Shown: one piece after another, positions 36,664-45,559 of the stretch | How positions within the stretch are numbered: position 1 is the stretch's first letter | How the letters are laid out: the number at the start of each line of letters is the position of its first letter | Assembly (NCBI RefSeq): GCF_020731415.2 | Contig: NZ_CP088273.1 | Span: 2,609,001 to 2,673,000 of the forward strand | Length of the DNA: 64,000 bases | DNA from: Phyllobacterium sp. T1293 | GTDB lineage: Bacteria > Pseudomonadota > Alphaproteobacteria > Rhizobiales > Rhizobiaceae | Direction: 5' to 3' | Translations under genes and position numbers: made by a program | The notes under the pieces: generated by a model | The model's input: the letters and a program-made list of their open reading frames with translations, nothing else | What the model was told of the DNA's origin: nothing | The model's database searches: none

Positions 36664-37038
36664 GCCTTCCTCAACAGATTTCCCTTGTTCATTGAATACA
36701 TGGGAAACGCCAGACCAATAGAACTCTTGGCTAAACGTAAGGCTTTTGTGATCGGGTCCCCAAGCGGCAAGTGCGAAAACGTCGGCAATCGGATCGTTTA
36801 GTTCTTCTTCGGTGTAACATGTGCTTCTAGCGAGCGGTCTGAAATTAGCATTGTTAAACAAGCTCGGACCGACCACGCGGTCACCTAGATCAAAATGCAA
36901 CTCTTGTCCCGGTCGCGCACCCAATAAATGACAGCGCCGGTTGTCATCAAGGATCAAGCGTAGGCCGCCACTGAAGCGATAAAGCTTTACAGGCGGTATT
37001 AGTAATCTTGAGCTATTATCTGCCTCAGAATTCGACAT
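36619..37038 (-). CDS. Unknown protein, probably chimeric at its C-terminus
   Basis: 139 aa from MSNSEADNSSRLL (a GTG 7 codons upstream is possible). Content includes KLYRFSGGLRLILDDNRRCH, GDRVVGPSLFNNANFRPLA and FALAAWGPDHKSLTFSQEFY; no family is recognised. The last residues, RLESDAVWVTK, are the antisense of the conserved HNH-gene segment encoding RNPDGVGFK, so its C-terminus was probably created when the two sequences were joined. Whether it is expressed is unclear. Confidence 0.5.
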   Translation of the reverse strand: MSNSEADNSSRLLIPPVKLYRFSGGLRLILDDNRRCHLLGARPGQELHFDLGDRVVGPSLFNNANFRPLARSTCYTEEELNDPIADVFALAAWGPDHKSLTFSQEFYWSGVSHVFNEQGKSVEEGLVRRLESDAVWVTK

Positions 37039-37297
37039 CACTGGTTCCGATTCGACCACGCAGATTGTATCATATTCGTCAGTTGCTTCGGCTAGCTTTG
37101 CTTCTTCGTCTGCCCGTATTCATGGACCGGTTCGATTCCATTCCGGACGTAATTTTCAGTGACTGGTCACTACCCACATGGCTGGGACACGTGGCGCCAA
37201 AACCTGGGTTGCTTTCCCACAATTTGGGGATTTGCCATCCCGAATTTTCGCCGCTATGAGGCTGCTCGCAACGGCCTACGCGTCACCATGCTCAAGC

Positions 37298-37336
37298 GGA
37301 CAGGTGGCTGAGTGGCTGAAAGCACCGTGCTCGAAA
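37298..37336 (+). pseudogene. Truncated tRNA-Ser(CGA), 5' half only
   Basis: The 39 bases comprise the acceptor 5' strand GGACAGG, the D arm GCTGAGTGGCTGAAAGC, the anticodon 5' strand CCGTG and the loop CTCGAAA (anticodon CGA). The following bases CGAGA pair only partly with CCGTG, and no variable arm, T arm or acceptor 3' strand follows. The break is in the same place, at the anticodon arm, as in the truncated tRNA-Arg. The rest of 37060-37432 contains no gene. Confidence 0.75.
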
Positions 37337-37432
37337 CGAGACTACCACAATCCGGCACAACAATGGCACACTGCAATCAAACCGCCCGCCCCTCCAACAA
37401 TCTCACAGCTTCTTTGTCTTCTGCAAACTTCC

Positions 37433-37573
<141 letters not shown>

Positions 37574-37603
37574 CTCTCTTCACCAAATGAATCCTGCCAA
37601 AAC

Positions 37604-37631
37604 AAAAAAACGACGGACTTTGGGTCCGCCG
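37604..37631 (-). terminator. Terminator after the porin gene
   Basis: On the minus strand GGCGGAC (37624-37630) pairs with GTCCGTC (37612-37618), with one G-U pair, and is followed by seven T (plus-strand A run at 37604-37610). It lies about 90 bases after the porin stop. The wobble pair works only in the minus-strand RNA, which sets the direction. Confidence 0.75.
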
Positions 37632-37719
37632 CTTTCTGCGATTCAATGACTGGAGATCATATTGTTTCGCTATTTGACGGCGCACATGTCATGCACCGCC
37701 AAATTCCATCAACAGCCGA

Positions 37720-38748
37720 TTAGAAGTTGCGCTGGAAGCGAATGATACCCTGGAAGGCATCGTCATTGCCGTTGCCGCGGCCGCCATCAAACGAGGTATA
37801 GTTGATTTCCGGCACGATCTTGAAGCCGGGTGTCACCTGATAGCCAACGTTCAAAGCTGCAGCAAATGTACCAGCATCTTCATAGGAGGCCTGTGCATTG
37901 ACAGTTGCCTTTTCCGATACTTTGAGAGCAACACCACCCCAAACTGCGTAATCACCGTTCCAACGACCGAAATAGTTGTTGTTGAGCTCATCGCCATTTG
38001 ACTTGTAACCGCCCTGCACCCAAGCGGAGAAAGTATCCGTGAATTTAACATCCAGGCGAACCTTGCCTGCCCACTCTTCAGCTACAGAGTCGTAACCGAC
38101 GACTGCGCCGATCGAGCCCCAGCCCTGTGCATACTTCGCACCAGCCACAACGTGTGGCATGTAATCGTCGATCAGATAACCCTTGTCACCCTGTTCGGCA
38201 CCGATCGTTGCAGAGAAGCCATTGCTTCCAGCAAAGGTGTAGCTGACCTGATTTGTGACATAAGCACCGGGAGCAATCACGTCATCGGAGATGATGTCGC
38301 CCAGGTAACCCAGATAGGAAGTGAACTGCGAGTCGGCGGCGCCAACACGGAAGCCACCCAGTTCGATTGTGCCTTGATTGAGTTCGGTGGTGCTGTTTGA
38401 TCCATCCGTGTAGTTGAACCGCACTTCTGCGTAAGAGCGCAATGTACCCAGTTCAGTTTCTGAACGGGCATCAAAGCGCAATTCGGCGCGCGACTGCTTG
38501 TACCATGTACCGCGCTCGCCACCATTATACGCATCATCGCCGCCCTTGGCGTCATAGCGTACATAGCCGCTAACCTTCAGGCAGGTTTCAGTTCCTGGAA
38601 TGTAAAAGAAGCCAGTGCCATACGCATCGCAGACGCGAACATATTCAACGGCCTCCGGTTCGGCGACAACAACAGCATCTGCGGCACGTGCGCCAGAGAC
38701 CGCGATAAGTGCAGCCGTAGAACCTAGCAAAAGCGACTTTATATTCAT
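37720..38748 (-). CDS. Outer-membrane porin, Omp2a/Omp2b-like
   Basis: 342 aa from [20 protein letters not shown]; the signal peptide is cleaved at ARA-ADAVVV. The mature start [20 protein letters not shown] and [15 protein letters not shown] match Brucella Omp2 trimeric porins, and the last residues IIRFQRNF end in Phe as outer-membrane barrels do. The body alternates short polar/aromatic beta strands. It allows diffusion of small hydrophilic solutes. An upstream in-frame start 25 codons earlier is not credible. Transcribed alone with its own terminator. Confidence 0.94.
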   Translation of the reverse strand: MNIKSLLLGSTAALIAVSGARAADAVVVAEPEAVEYVRVCDAYGTGFFYIPGTETCLKVSGYVRYDAKGGDDAYNGGERGTWYKQSRAELRFDARSETELGTLRSYAEVRFNYTDGSNSTTELNQGTIELGGFRVGAADSQFTSYLGYLGDIISDDVIAPGAYVTNQVSYTFAGSNGFSATIGAEQGDKGYLIDDYMPHVVAGAKYAQGWGSIGAVVGYDSVAEEWAGKVRLDVKFTDTFSAWVQGGYKSNGDELNNNYFGRWNGDYAVWGGVALKVSEKATVNAQASYEDAGTFAAALNVGYQVTPGFKIVPEINYTSFDGGRGNGNDDAFQGIIRFQRNF

Positions 38749-39070
38749 GAACTTCCCCCTTAATTGGAATAGTAATACTTTTACACGGGTAAGCTGACTT
38801 AGTTCCGCAAGGAATGCACCCAATTTTGTCCGTCATTTCCGATCTTATCTATCTTTCGCAACTCTGCGTTGCCAATATGTCACAGAATTGACATGCTCCA
38901 CCTCCTGCGAAGACGCAAACGGCTTGCGCATCACTCCCCGCCATCGCGGGGAAGGGGCGAGAATCGGATGGGCAATGCGGTGCTGGTTTGTCTTTGGTCA
39001 AGCTAAATGACCAATTATTCGTCATTCCATCGTCGGGATTTAGTTCGGGCTTCCGCCCATAAGGAGGTGT
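38749..39070. other. Porin upstream region
   Basis: No gene. It contains the porin leader and promoter on the minus strand (a GGGGGAA ribosome site lies just before the porin ATG) and a GC-rich hairpin, CCCCGC-CATC-GCGGGG, at about 38938-38953, of a size seen in intergenic repeat elements. Confidence 0.5.
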
Positions 39071-39853
39071 TTACAGGGTTTGAATTGCGGGTACAGCCTT
39101 TGACACTAAATGCACGGCATGCGTTTTTTCTGTCCAAAGCGGAAGCCCCGTTGCTACAGCCACATCCGGATCGGCGGTGTAGATTTTATGTCCCCGCGCG
39201 CTCAACAATAAAAGGATGTCGCGATCTGACTGGCTGTGATGACGGGTAAGTTCAAGCGCATTGTAAACATGGCCTGACGAGGCAGGATCAATCCCTGAAA
39301 TAACAACGCATGTCGCACCGTTTATCAGTGCATAGAGTACGGCTGTGACACCGTTTGAAAACTTTGTATCAAGATCATCTTCGCTGTTGAGGATACCCGT
39401 CGCCTTTTTAAAAAGCGCCATTCGCTCATAACGGCTAATCGTCTGCAACCGGTCATAACCATAGTTGAAAGCATCAAGCCCATCGGTTAACCGCCGCCGG
39501 TTTTCCGGCCAGCGCATGACATATAGCAGCCTGGTCCGCTCCCCGTTCAGCACCCGCCGCACTTCCCTCGCATTTTCATTCATGCCGTAGACCTGACGAA
39601 ATTGCATGAAAGTGACATCGGGCACCGGAATGCCCCATCGCTTTGTAACGCTCTGGGAGCCATTGACTGTAATAACGCGAAAACGATCATTAAACCCTTC
39701 GGGCAGATGCGATCCGGGGGCGGACCCCACCACCAGCACCGGACCTTTAAAAGGCTCGGTGTGTACCGGAACCTTCGGGCACAGAAGATGGTAGTGCAAC
39801 TTACGTAGAAATCTCTTTGTGTTAAAACGTTTCTCCAAAACGAACCTTTCCAT
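39071..39853 (-). CDS. Unknown protein with nucleotide-sugar/Rossmann-like N-terminus
   Basis: 260 aa from MERFVLEKRFNTKRF (the frame is open 24 codons further up). GPVLVVGSAPGSHLPEGF looks like a glycine-rich nucleotide-binding turn, and SNGVTAVLYALINGATCVVI with SGIDPASSGHVYN is reminiscent of sialyltransferase-like or DUF115-type proteins, which often act on surface glycans. No membrane helix is obvious. I cannot assign a family with confidence. It stands alone between the porin and the desaturase. Confidence 0.6.
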   Translation of the reverse strand: MERFVLEKRFNTKRFLRKLHYHLLCPKVPVHTEPFKGPVLVVGSAPGSHLPEGFNDRFRVITVNGSQSVTKRWGIPVPDVTFMQFRQVYGMNENAREVRRVLNGERTRLLYVMRWPENRRRLTDGLDAFNYGYDRLQTISRYERMALFKKATGILNSEDDLDTKFSNGVTAVLYALINGATCVVISGIDPASSGHVYNALELTRHHSQSDRDILLLLSARGHKIYTADPDVAVATGLPLWTEKTHAVHLVSKAVPAIQTL

Positions 39854-40070
39854 CGGGCTGTTCACCTCAGTTATACTGATGCAAACGCCTCTCCGGCGTG
39901 GGAGGTTCCCGTGCAGGCCACTCAAAATCGCTGCGAAAACGATAGAATGCGTCTCGCCCTCCGCCAGTGCGCAGCGTCATTTCTTCCGGGCTGTACATAA
40001 ATCCGATCCACACGACAAAAGAACGGTGCCGTCCCTTGTGCGGACCTGTGGCGCAAGCCTATAATGGCCG

Positions 40071-41096
40071 ATGAAAAACTCCTCCTTGAATTCTGACGCT
40101 GGTTCCGGCGAACGCGCCTGGCCGAAAATCCTTTTGAATTACCGCAAACCAAATCGCGGTCGCAGCGCATTTGAACTGGCTGTGACGGTCATTCCTTTCG
40201 CAATATTCTGGGCTTTGTGCTGGGCGGCTGTGCATTACGGCTTCTGGTGGGGGCTGCTGTTGATCATTCCGGCAGCCGGTTTCCTGCTTCGCCTGTTCAT
40301 GATTCAACATGATTGCGGACATGGCTCGTTCTTTGCCCACCGGCATTCCGACGACTGGACCGGCAGGGTAATCGGTGTTTTGACCCTGACACCCTATGAT
40401 TATTGGCGCCGCGCCCATGCGCTGCACCATGCTTCGGCGGGAAATCTCGATGAACGTGGCGTTGGCGATATCACCACGCTGACTGTCACCGAATATCGTG
40501 CCCTGTCACGCTGGGGCCGCCTCGGCTATCGGCTATACCGGCATCCGGCCATAATGTTCGGCGTGGGCCCCGCATGGCTGTTTATTTTCAAGCAGCGCTT
40601 GCCATTCGGCATGATGCGTTCCGGTGTCCAGCCCTGGGTTTCAACCATGGCAACCAATTTTGCCATCGCGCTTCTGGCGGCAATCCTTATCTGGTTTGTC
40701 GGCGTCATTCCCTTCCTGATGATCCATCTGCCGATTGTTGTTCTGGCTGGTGCCGCCGGGATCTGGTTGTTCTATGTCCAGCACCAGTTCGAAGAAACCC
40801 ATTGGTCGCAAGGTGCCGACTGGAAATTCCAGGAAGCCGCGCTGCATGGCTCATCTCACTACGACCTGCCGCTGGTATTGCGCTGGCTCACCGGGAATAT
40901 CGGCATTCATCACGTGCATCATCTTTCCAGCCGCGTTCCCTATTACCGGTTGCCGGAAGTTCTGCGCGATTATCCGGAGCTTGGCGATGTCGGACGCATC
41001 ACCATCATGCAAAGCCTGCGCTGCGTGAAGCTCGTTCTGTGGGATGAAGGGCGGCGGCGCCTGATCTCATTCAGCGAAGCCCGCGCACTGGCATAG
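40071..41096 (+). CDS. Fatty acid desaturase
   Basis: 341 aa integral membrane di-iron enzyme. Three histidine boxes: HDCGHGS near residue 82, HALHHAS near 115, and HVHHLSSRVP near 283, with four hydrophobic segments between. This is the DesA/DesC-like acyl-lipid desaturase pattern, introducing a cis double bond in membrane lipids. The regiospecificity is not readable. No electron-transfer partner gene is adjacent. Confidence 0.92.
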   Translation: MKNSSLNSDAGSGERAWPKILLNYRKPNRGRSAFELAVTVIPFAIFWALCWAAVHYGFWWGLLLIIPAAGFLLRLFMIQHDCGHGSFFAHRHSDDWTGRVIGVLTLTPYDYWRRAHALHHASAGNLDERGVGDITTLTVTEYRALSRWGRLGYRLYRHPAIMFGVGPAWLFIFKQRLPFGMMRSGVQPWVSTMATNFAIALLAAILIWFVGVIPFLMIHLPIVVLAGAAGIWLFYVQHQFEETHWSQGADWKFQEAALHGSSHYDLPLVLRWLTGNIGIHHVHHLSSRVPYYRLPEVLRDYPELGDVGRITIMQSLRCVKLVLWDEGRRRLISFSEARALA

Positions 41097-41218
41097 CGCA
41101 AGCAATTTCACAAAAATATTATCCGGACCTTTTTGCAGCCTGCGCGTTCTGCGCAGGCGTACGTCTCCACGCCTTTTTTGTTCCCTGATCAATATAAAAT
41201 ATATCCGGCTGCCGATCC

Positions 41219-41243
41219 GGAACCAACTTTGTTCCGACGTGTT
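41219..41243 (+). promoter_or_regulatory. EcfG-type (general stress) promoter candidate
   Basis: GGAAC at 41219-41223, then 17 bases, then GTT at 41241-41243, as in the alphaproteobacterial general stress sigma factor consensus GGAAC-N16/17-cGTT. It lies about 75 bases before the 304-aa membrane protein. The C expected before GTT is absent here. Confidence 0.4.
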
Positions 41244-41317
41244 TTTGCCGTGATCTCGCCGGGCAGCACCGTCCTGCGGGCAATTTATCTGAAGAACAAA
41301 ATGAATGGAGACGTACC

Positions 41318-42232
41318 ATGGTTTCGTATGAACGAGGCACAGTGGATACAATCGCAGTGGACGGGCAGCGGCTGGCCTGGGGCGGTATTTTTGGCGGCAC
41401 ACTTCTGACGATTGCGGTGCAGGTCCTGTTTGCAGCCCTTGGGCTTGGCATCGGACTGAGCACAGTCAGTGCAACGGGCGATGGCGCTTCGGCGCAAGGC
41501 CTTGGCATCGGCGGCGGCATCTGGAGCGCCATTGTAATGATCATCGCATTGGCAATCGGCGGCTATGTCGCTGCGTATTTTTCCGGTCAATATGCGCGCT
41601 GGAGTGGTGTCTTGCATGGTCTGGTAGTCTGGGCCGCTGGTCTGGTTATCGGCCTTTATCTGCTCGGCACAGCCGTTGGCGGTGCTTTCGGCGTTCTTGG
41701 CAGCGTCGCGTCCTCGGTCGGCTCGACAGCAGGTCAGGCCGTAGCCGGTGCTGCCTCGACAGCCAAGGACATGATCCCGCAAGCGGCACAGGCCAGCGGC
41801 ATCACCAAGGAGCAGGCAGGCGCTGAAGTTGACCGCCTTGTTGACGGCGTTCTCAACCGCGACCCAACAGGCACGACATCCCTGACGCCGGAACAGGCGC
41901 GCAAGGAAATCGTCTCGGCCCTGACCAGTCATGCATTGGGCGAAGAGACGACTGCGGAAACCAAACAGCGCGTCACCGCTATTATTGCGGCGCAGCTCGG
42001 CATTTCGCCTGATGAAGCCAACAAGCGTTACGACGCGGCTGCTGCCAAAATCGATGACGTAAAGGCCAAAGCCAATGCGAAGGTCGAAGAACTGAAAGTT
42101 CAGGCCAAGCAGGCTGCCGACAAATCTGCGAAACTTGCCGCCAGTGGCAGCTTTGCAGCCTTTATCGCCATGCTGATCGGTGCAATTGCTGCGGCAATCG
42201 GCGGTGCGGTGGGCATTCGCCGCAATCGCTAG
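41318..42232 (+). CDS. Polytopic membrane protein with Ala-rich helical domain
   Basis: 304 aa. N-terminal membrane part (three to four helices, residues about 20-135, rich in Gly/Ala), a soluble Ala/Lys/Glu-rich helical region (about 140-270, including TKEEQ-like GITKEQAGAEVDRLVDGVL and coiled-coil KIDDVKAKANAKVEELKVQA), and a final helix ending in RRNR. This layout is common in rhizobial proteins annotated as unknown or PhnA-like. A candidate stress promoter lies upstream and a strong terminator 20 bases after the stop, so it is a single-gene unit. Confidence 0.75.
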   Translation: MVSYERGTVDTIAVDGQRLAWGGIFGGTLLTIAVQVLFAALGLGIGLSTVSATGDGASAQGLGIGGGIWSAIVMIIALAIGGYVAAYFSGQYARWSGVLHGLVVWAAGLVIGLYLLGTAVGGAFGVLGSVASSVGSTAGQAVAGAASTAKDMIPQAAQASGITKEQAGAEVDRLVDGVLNRDPTGTTSLTPEQARKEIVSALTSHALGEETTAETKQRVTAIIAAQLGISPDEANKRYDAAAAKIDDVKAKANAKVEELKVQAKQAADKSAKLAASGSFAAFIAMLIGAIAAAIGGAVGIRRNR

Positions 42233-42251
42233 GTCTTTGCCGTGTTAAAAC

Positions 42252-42282
42252 AAATCCCGCAGTGCAAATTGCGGGATTTTTT
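42252..42282 (+). terminator. Rho-independent terminator
   Basis: A 10-bp perfect stem (AAATCCCGCA with TGCGGGATTT at 42270-42279), an 8-base loop and a T run. It ends the 304-aa membrane protein gene. Confidence 0.9.
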
Positions 42283-42412
42283 ATTGCGGTGTCGCCCCTG
42301 TGAAATCAGCGTGCCCTCCCTTGATCAGCTGATGAGAAGCCCTGTAGAAGGCTGGCATCGATCCGACTGTGTAACGGGCGGCGGAAACAATCAAATTGGT
42401 GAGGACGACAGC

Positions 42413-42913
42413 ATGTCGAGATTGATTTCAAGCATAGTCTTGTTTGGCTTGGCGCTGACCACAGGTGGTCTGGTTGCAGCGACAACTGCAAGCGCAGCGC
42501 CGACGGCGGCTGAATGCAAAAAGCTCGACCCGAATGGACGGGATTCTGGCGGTGATCCGCATTTCGCCATTGCGATCCGGGACAAGAAAGCTGATCTGGT
42601 TGCCAAAATGCTGGCCTGCGGCGCTGACGTCAATCTGAAGTCTCAGGAGGGATGGGCGCCGTTGCATACTGCAGCCTATTATGGCCCGGCCAGCGTGATT
42701 GACCTGCTCGTCGCCAAGGGCGCGGATGTCAACGCCAAGGGTGACTATGACAAGATGACGCCGCTGCATATGGCTGCCAGTTACGGCGATGATCCCGCTG
42801 TTATCAAAGCACTACTCAAGCATGGTGCCGACAAGACCGCCAAGACAGAGAGCGGCAAGACCGCACTGGAATTGGCAGCGGACAAACCGGCAATTGCCAA
42901 ACTGTTGAAGTAA
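42413..42913 (+). CDS. Exported ankyrin-repeat protein
   Basis: 166 aa from MSRLISSIVLFG (the open frame extends upstream without a good start). Signal peptide with cleavage near ASA-APTAAE. Four ankyrin repeats follow, including HFAIAIRDKKADLVAKML, GWAPLHTAAYYGPASVIDLL, KMTPLHMAASYGDDPAVIKA and SGKTALELAADKPAIAKLL. Ankyrin stacks mediate protein binding; a periplasmic one of this size recalls catalase-associated AnkB-type proteins, but no catalase gene is near, so the role is unknown. Confidence 0.88.
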   Translation: MSRLISSIVLFGLALTTGGLVAATTASAAPTAAECKKLDPNGRDSGGDPHFAIAIRDKKADLVAKMLACGADVNLKSQEGWAPLHTAAYYGPASVIDLLVAKGADVNAKGDYDKMTPLHMAASYGDDPAVIKALLKHGADKTAKTESGKTALELAADKPAIAKLLK

Positions 42914-42999
42914 GGTTGAACATTCACCCGACTTTGCCACTTGTTGCGGGCCGTTCAAGCTCCTAGGTTTCGGGCATGTGGTCGATAATCGTCTAAGCA

Positions 43000-44007
43000 A
43001 TGCTGCAATATACCAAGAAGCTGCGGGCCGAACTTGGAGCAGGCGTTTTGACGTCTGTGGTCCTGCATCTTTTGGTGGCGGCGTTGTTGCTGTTTCAACT
43101 ACCGGAATGGAAACCCACACCGCCGGAACAGGAGAGTGTCAAGGTTGAGATTGTTCCACCGCCAAAACCCGAACCACAGCCAAAGCCTGAACCGGAAAAG
43201 AAAGAAGAGAAGGTAGAAGCGCCCAAGCCACAGCCTGCACCCGCTCCTGCACCTGCACCTGCGGCGTCTTCGGACCATCTCCTCAAACTTCTGCCGCGAT
43301 CGGAAAAAGAATCAACCGAAGACAAAAAGCCCCCTTCCGGCGAGGGTGAGACGCAAGACGCGGCTTCAACACCGCAGGACACTGCCACTGAACAAGCAAA
43401 AGTAGACGCTGGACCTGGCGCCACTCCGGTCGAGGCACAACCAGCGGTGCCCAATGTGGCGGAAATGCAATCAACCCCCACACCCAGTGAAACAGCGGGA
43501 CAGGCGGCACAACCATCCCCCACCCCGACTGCGTCTCTTAAGGACGCTCCCACGCCGCAACAAAAGTCCGAACCTCAGCCCAAAAAAGCCGGTCCGGCAT
43601 TCAAGCCCAATGGATCAAGAGCCATGAAAAGTTCCGATCCATTTGCCGATCTCAATCAACAATTTCTTCCGAGCCTTGACCCAAGGGCAGCGCAGATTGT
43701 TGCCAGGCTTTCACCGAAAGTGCGTCTCAGAAATCTTTGTAGCGATGAGACAATAGCGCGGCTTCGCTCAAAATCGGGAATGCGGCGCGCTGATATCCTG
43801 CTACGTCGCACAGGCCCCACAGGTGGGGCCGTAACCAGAACCTCTTTCAATGTTGTGCAAGGCGCCTTTCGCAGCGATGGAAATTGGTACAACATCGATT
43901 TACAATGTTCTGTCGATGCGGGTATAAGTCGCGTGATATCATTGACCTACACTATCGGCAGCGCCATTCCACGGAATGAATGGCGGCAACGCAATCTGCC
44001 CAATTAG
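43000..44007 (+). CDS. TonB-like proline-rich protein with DUF930 domain
   Basis: 335 aa. One N-terminal membrane helix (residues about 15-36, GVLTSVVLHLLVAALLLF), then a Pro/Lys/Glu/Gln-rich spacer to about residue 205 resembling TonB's periplasm-spanning arm, then a conserved globular domain from DPFADLNQQFLPSLDPRAAQ to the end that I recognise as DUF930, found in Hyphomicrobiales. Two cysteines (LRNLCSDET and DLQCSVDAG) may form a disulfide. The domain's function is unknown; an envelope-spanning role is inferred. Confidence 0.82.
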   Translation: MLQYTKKLRAELGAGVLTSVVLHLLVAALLLFQLPEWKPTPPEQESVKVEIVPPPKPEPQPKPEPEKKEEKVEAPKPQPAPAPAPAPAASSDHLLKLLPRSEKESTEDKKPPSGEGETQDAASTPQDTATEQAKVDAGPGATPVEAQPAVPNVAEMQSTPTPSETAGQAAQPSPTPTASLKDAPTPQQKSEPQPKKAGPAFKPNGSRAMKSSDPFADLNQQFLPSLDPRAAQIVARLSPKVRLRNLCSDETIARLRSKSGMRRADILLRRTGPTGGAVTRTSFNVVQGAFRSDGNWYNIDLQCSVDAGISRVISLTYTIGSAIPRNEWRQRNLPN

Positions 44008-44012
44008 TGGCA

Positions 44013-44480
44013 TCACCCGCCATCCGCCGCTTTTTCAATCGTGGCAATATCGATCTTTACCATCTGCATCATGGCATTCATGGCGCGCTGGGCTCTGCCG
44101 GGATCTTTGTCCTGCAGCAATTCCAGCAAGCGCGATGGAACAACCTGCCAGAACAGGCCATACTTATCCTTGAGCCAGCCACATGCGCGTTCCTCGCCGC
44201 CTGCGGACAGTTTCTCCCAGAAATAATCAACTTCTTCCTGAGAAGCGCAATCGATGGTGAGGGAAATGGCTTCGGTGAATTTATATTGCGGTCCGCCATT
44301 GAGGGCGACGAATTCCTGCCCACCGAGCTGAAAGACAACGGTGAGTGCGCGCTCGGCTCCGGCAGGCCGAAGAATGTCAACAATCTTCGAATCCTTGAAT
44401 AGTGATACGTAGAAATTGGCGGCTTCCTCAGCCTGCTTGTCAAACCACAGGAAGGTTCTGATTTTCTGGCTGGTTGTCAT
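44013..44480 (-). CDS. PhnB-like VOC-superfamily protein
   Basis: 155 aa, two paired beta-alpha-beta modules. RTFLWFDKQAEEAANFYVSLF at the start and GWLKDKYGLFWQVVPSRL near the end match the 3-demethylubiquinone methyltransferase-like/PhnB family, which is generally uncharacterised and should not be taken as a ubiquinone enzyme. An exceptionally good ribosome site (AAGGAGG) precedes the ATG. It converges on the DUF930 gene with a 5-base gap. Confidence 0.88.
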   Translation of the reverse strand: MTTSQKIRTFLWFDKQAEEAANFYVSLFKDSKIVDILRPAGAERALTVVFQLGGQEFVALNGGPQYKFTEAISLTIDCASQEEVDYFWEKLSAGGEERACGWLKDKYGLFWQVVPSRLLELLQDKDPGRAQRAMNAMMQMVKIDIATIEKAADGG

Positions 44481-44637
44481 GAAACATATCCTCCTTCTTC
44501 ACAGCGCGCCTTTAGGCGCTGATATGCGCTTTATTGCCGGGTGAGTCGCAGATTTCGTGAATCATAGCTGTTGCCAGAGACCATAGCGCGACACCGGTGC
44601 CGCGCTATTTTAATCCACAGGGTGATACAGGCTTGGC

Positions 44638-44895
44638 TTAAGCAGACCTGTTTCCGGTAATCGCGTGATAGAGCCAGAGCACGACCACGGAGCCGATAAC
44701 AGCAACAATCAGGCTGTAAATGTTGAAACCGGTAACACCGGTTGCACCAAACAAGCTGAAAATAAAACCACCGGCGACGGCGCCGACAATGCCTAGAACG
44801 ATATCAAGGATAAAACCCTGACCGCTCTTGTTGACAATCTTGCTGCCAATAAATCCCGCAACAAGTCCTAGTACAATCCAACCGATAACAGACAT
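44638..44895 (-). CDS. GlsB/YeaQ/YmgE family small membrane protein
   Basis: 85 aa, three hydrophobic helices with the Gly-rich pattern typical of the transglycosylase-associated family: WIVLGLVAGFIGSKIV, then GFILDIVLGIVGAVAGGFIF. Members are often stress-induced; the biochemical role is unknown. It stands alone, with 157 bases without a gene before it and about 160 after it on its own strand. Confidence 0.88.
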   Translation of the reverse strand: MSVIGWIVLGLVAGFIGSKIVNKSGQGFILDIVLGIVGAVAGGFIFSLFGATGVTGFNIYSLIVAVIGSVVVLWLYHAITGNRSA

Positions 44896-45057
44896 GCAAG
44901 CATTCCTTCCCTATCCATTGGCATAATGTCGTCATGTTTTCGCATAGATTGGATAAAATCAAGCTATGTTGTGCTTTACCCCTGAATGAATAAACTCCCT
45001 TGGGGGGATGCAATACAGAATTTGAATGAAAACCGAGCAACATTGAAGGAGATCGAG

Positions 45058-45516
45058 ATGGGAATTTTCGATAATGCGGTACCGGGCGGAAACATTTCAA
45101 AGCCGCTCTTGATAGCGCTTGGAGCCGTTCTCGTTGGGAAAATGTTCAGTGGCGGTTCGAGCCAGCCCGCTCCAACTCCGGCAAATCCGCAGACAGCCGA
45201 CAATGGCAACGCTGCTGGCGGCGGCCTTCTTGGCGGCCTCGGCGGCCTTTTGGAAAGTCTGACCAATGCCGGTCACGGCGAGACAGCCGATTCCTGGGTG
45301 AAGCCCGGTGAAAACAAACCCATTGCGCCCAATGAGCTTGGCGTGGCCCTCGGCAAAAAGGCAATCAGTGAGATCGCCCAGCAGACGGGAATGAGTGAAG
45401 ATGAACTGCTGGCACAGCTCTCCAAGGTCCTGCCCGGCGTCGTCGACAAATTGACACCAAATGGTCAGGTCCCGACCACTCAGCAGATCGCTTCGCTTTT
45501 GAAAACGTCTTCCTGA
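45058..45516 (+). CDS. YidB/DUF937 family protein
   Basis: 152 aa from MGIFDNAVPGGNISK, chosen because a GAAGGAGATCG ribosome site precedes it; the frame is open 24 codons upstream. A Gly-rich hydrophobic N-terminal half (GGGLLGGLGGLLESL) is followed by the family's conserved C-terminal domain (GVALGKKAISEIAQQTGMSE then ELLAQLSKVLPGVVDKLTP). YidB-like proteins have no settled function. A strong terminator follows. Confidence 0.86.
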   Translation: MGIFDNAVPGGNISKPLLIALGAVLVGKMFSGGSSQPAPTPANPQTADNGNAAGGGLLGGLGGLLESLTNAGHGETADSWVKPGENKPIAPNELGVALGKKAISEIAQQTGMSEDELLAQLSKVLPGVVDKLTPNGQVPTTQQIASLLKTSS

Positions 45517-45522
45517 CAATAG

Positions 45523-45558
45523 CGCTGGCCGAAGTGATCGCTTCGGCCAGCGGTTTTT
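45523..45558 (+). terminator. Rho-independent terminator
   Basis: A 12-bp perfect stem (45523-45534 with 45541-45552), a 6-base loop and five T. It lies between the convergent YidB-like and MFS genes; the T run favours the plus strand, though the stem would also impede the minus-strand transcript. Confidence 0.9.
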
Positions 45559-45559
45559 C

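Noticed and set aside
38938..38953. A GC-rich hairpin upstream of the porin as a possible terminator or small RNA.
   Set aside because: No T run on either strand and no gene ending beside it; kept only as a note in the gap entry.
43095..43553. A Cys/Gly/Ser-rich minus-strand frame resembling a repeat protein.
   Set aside because: It is the complement of the proline-rich spacer of the DUF930 protein.
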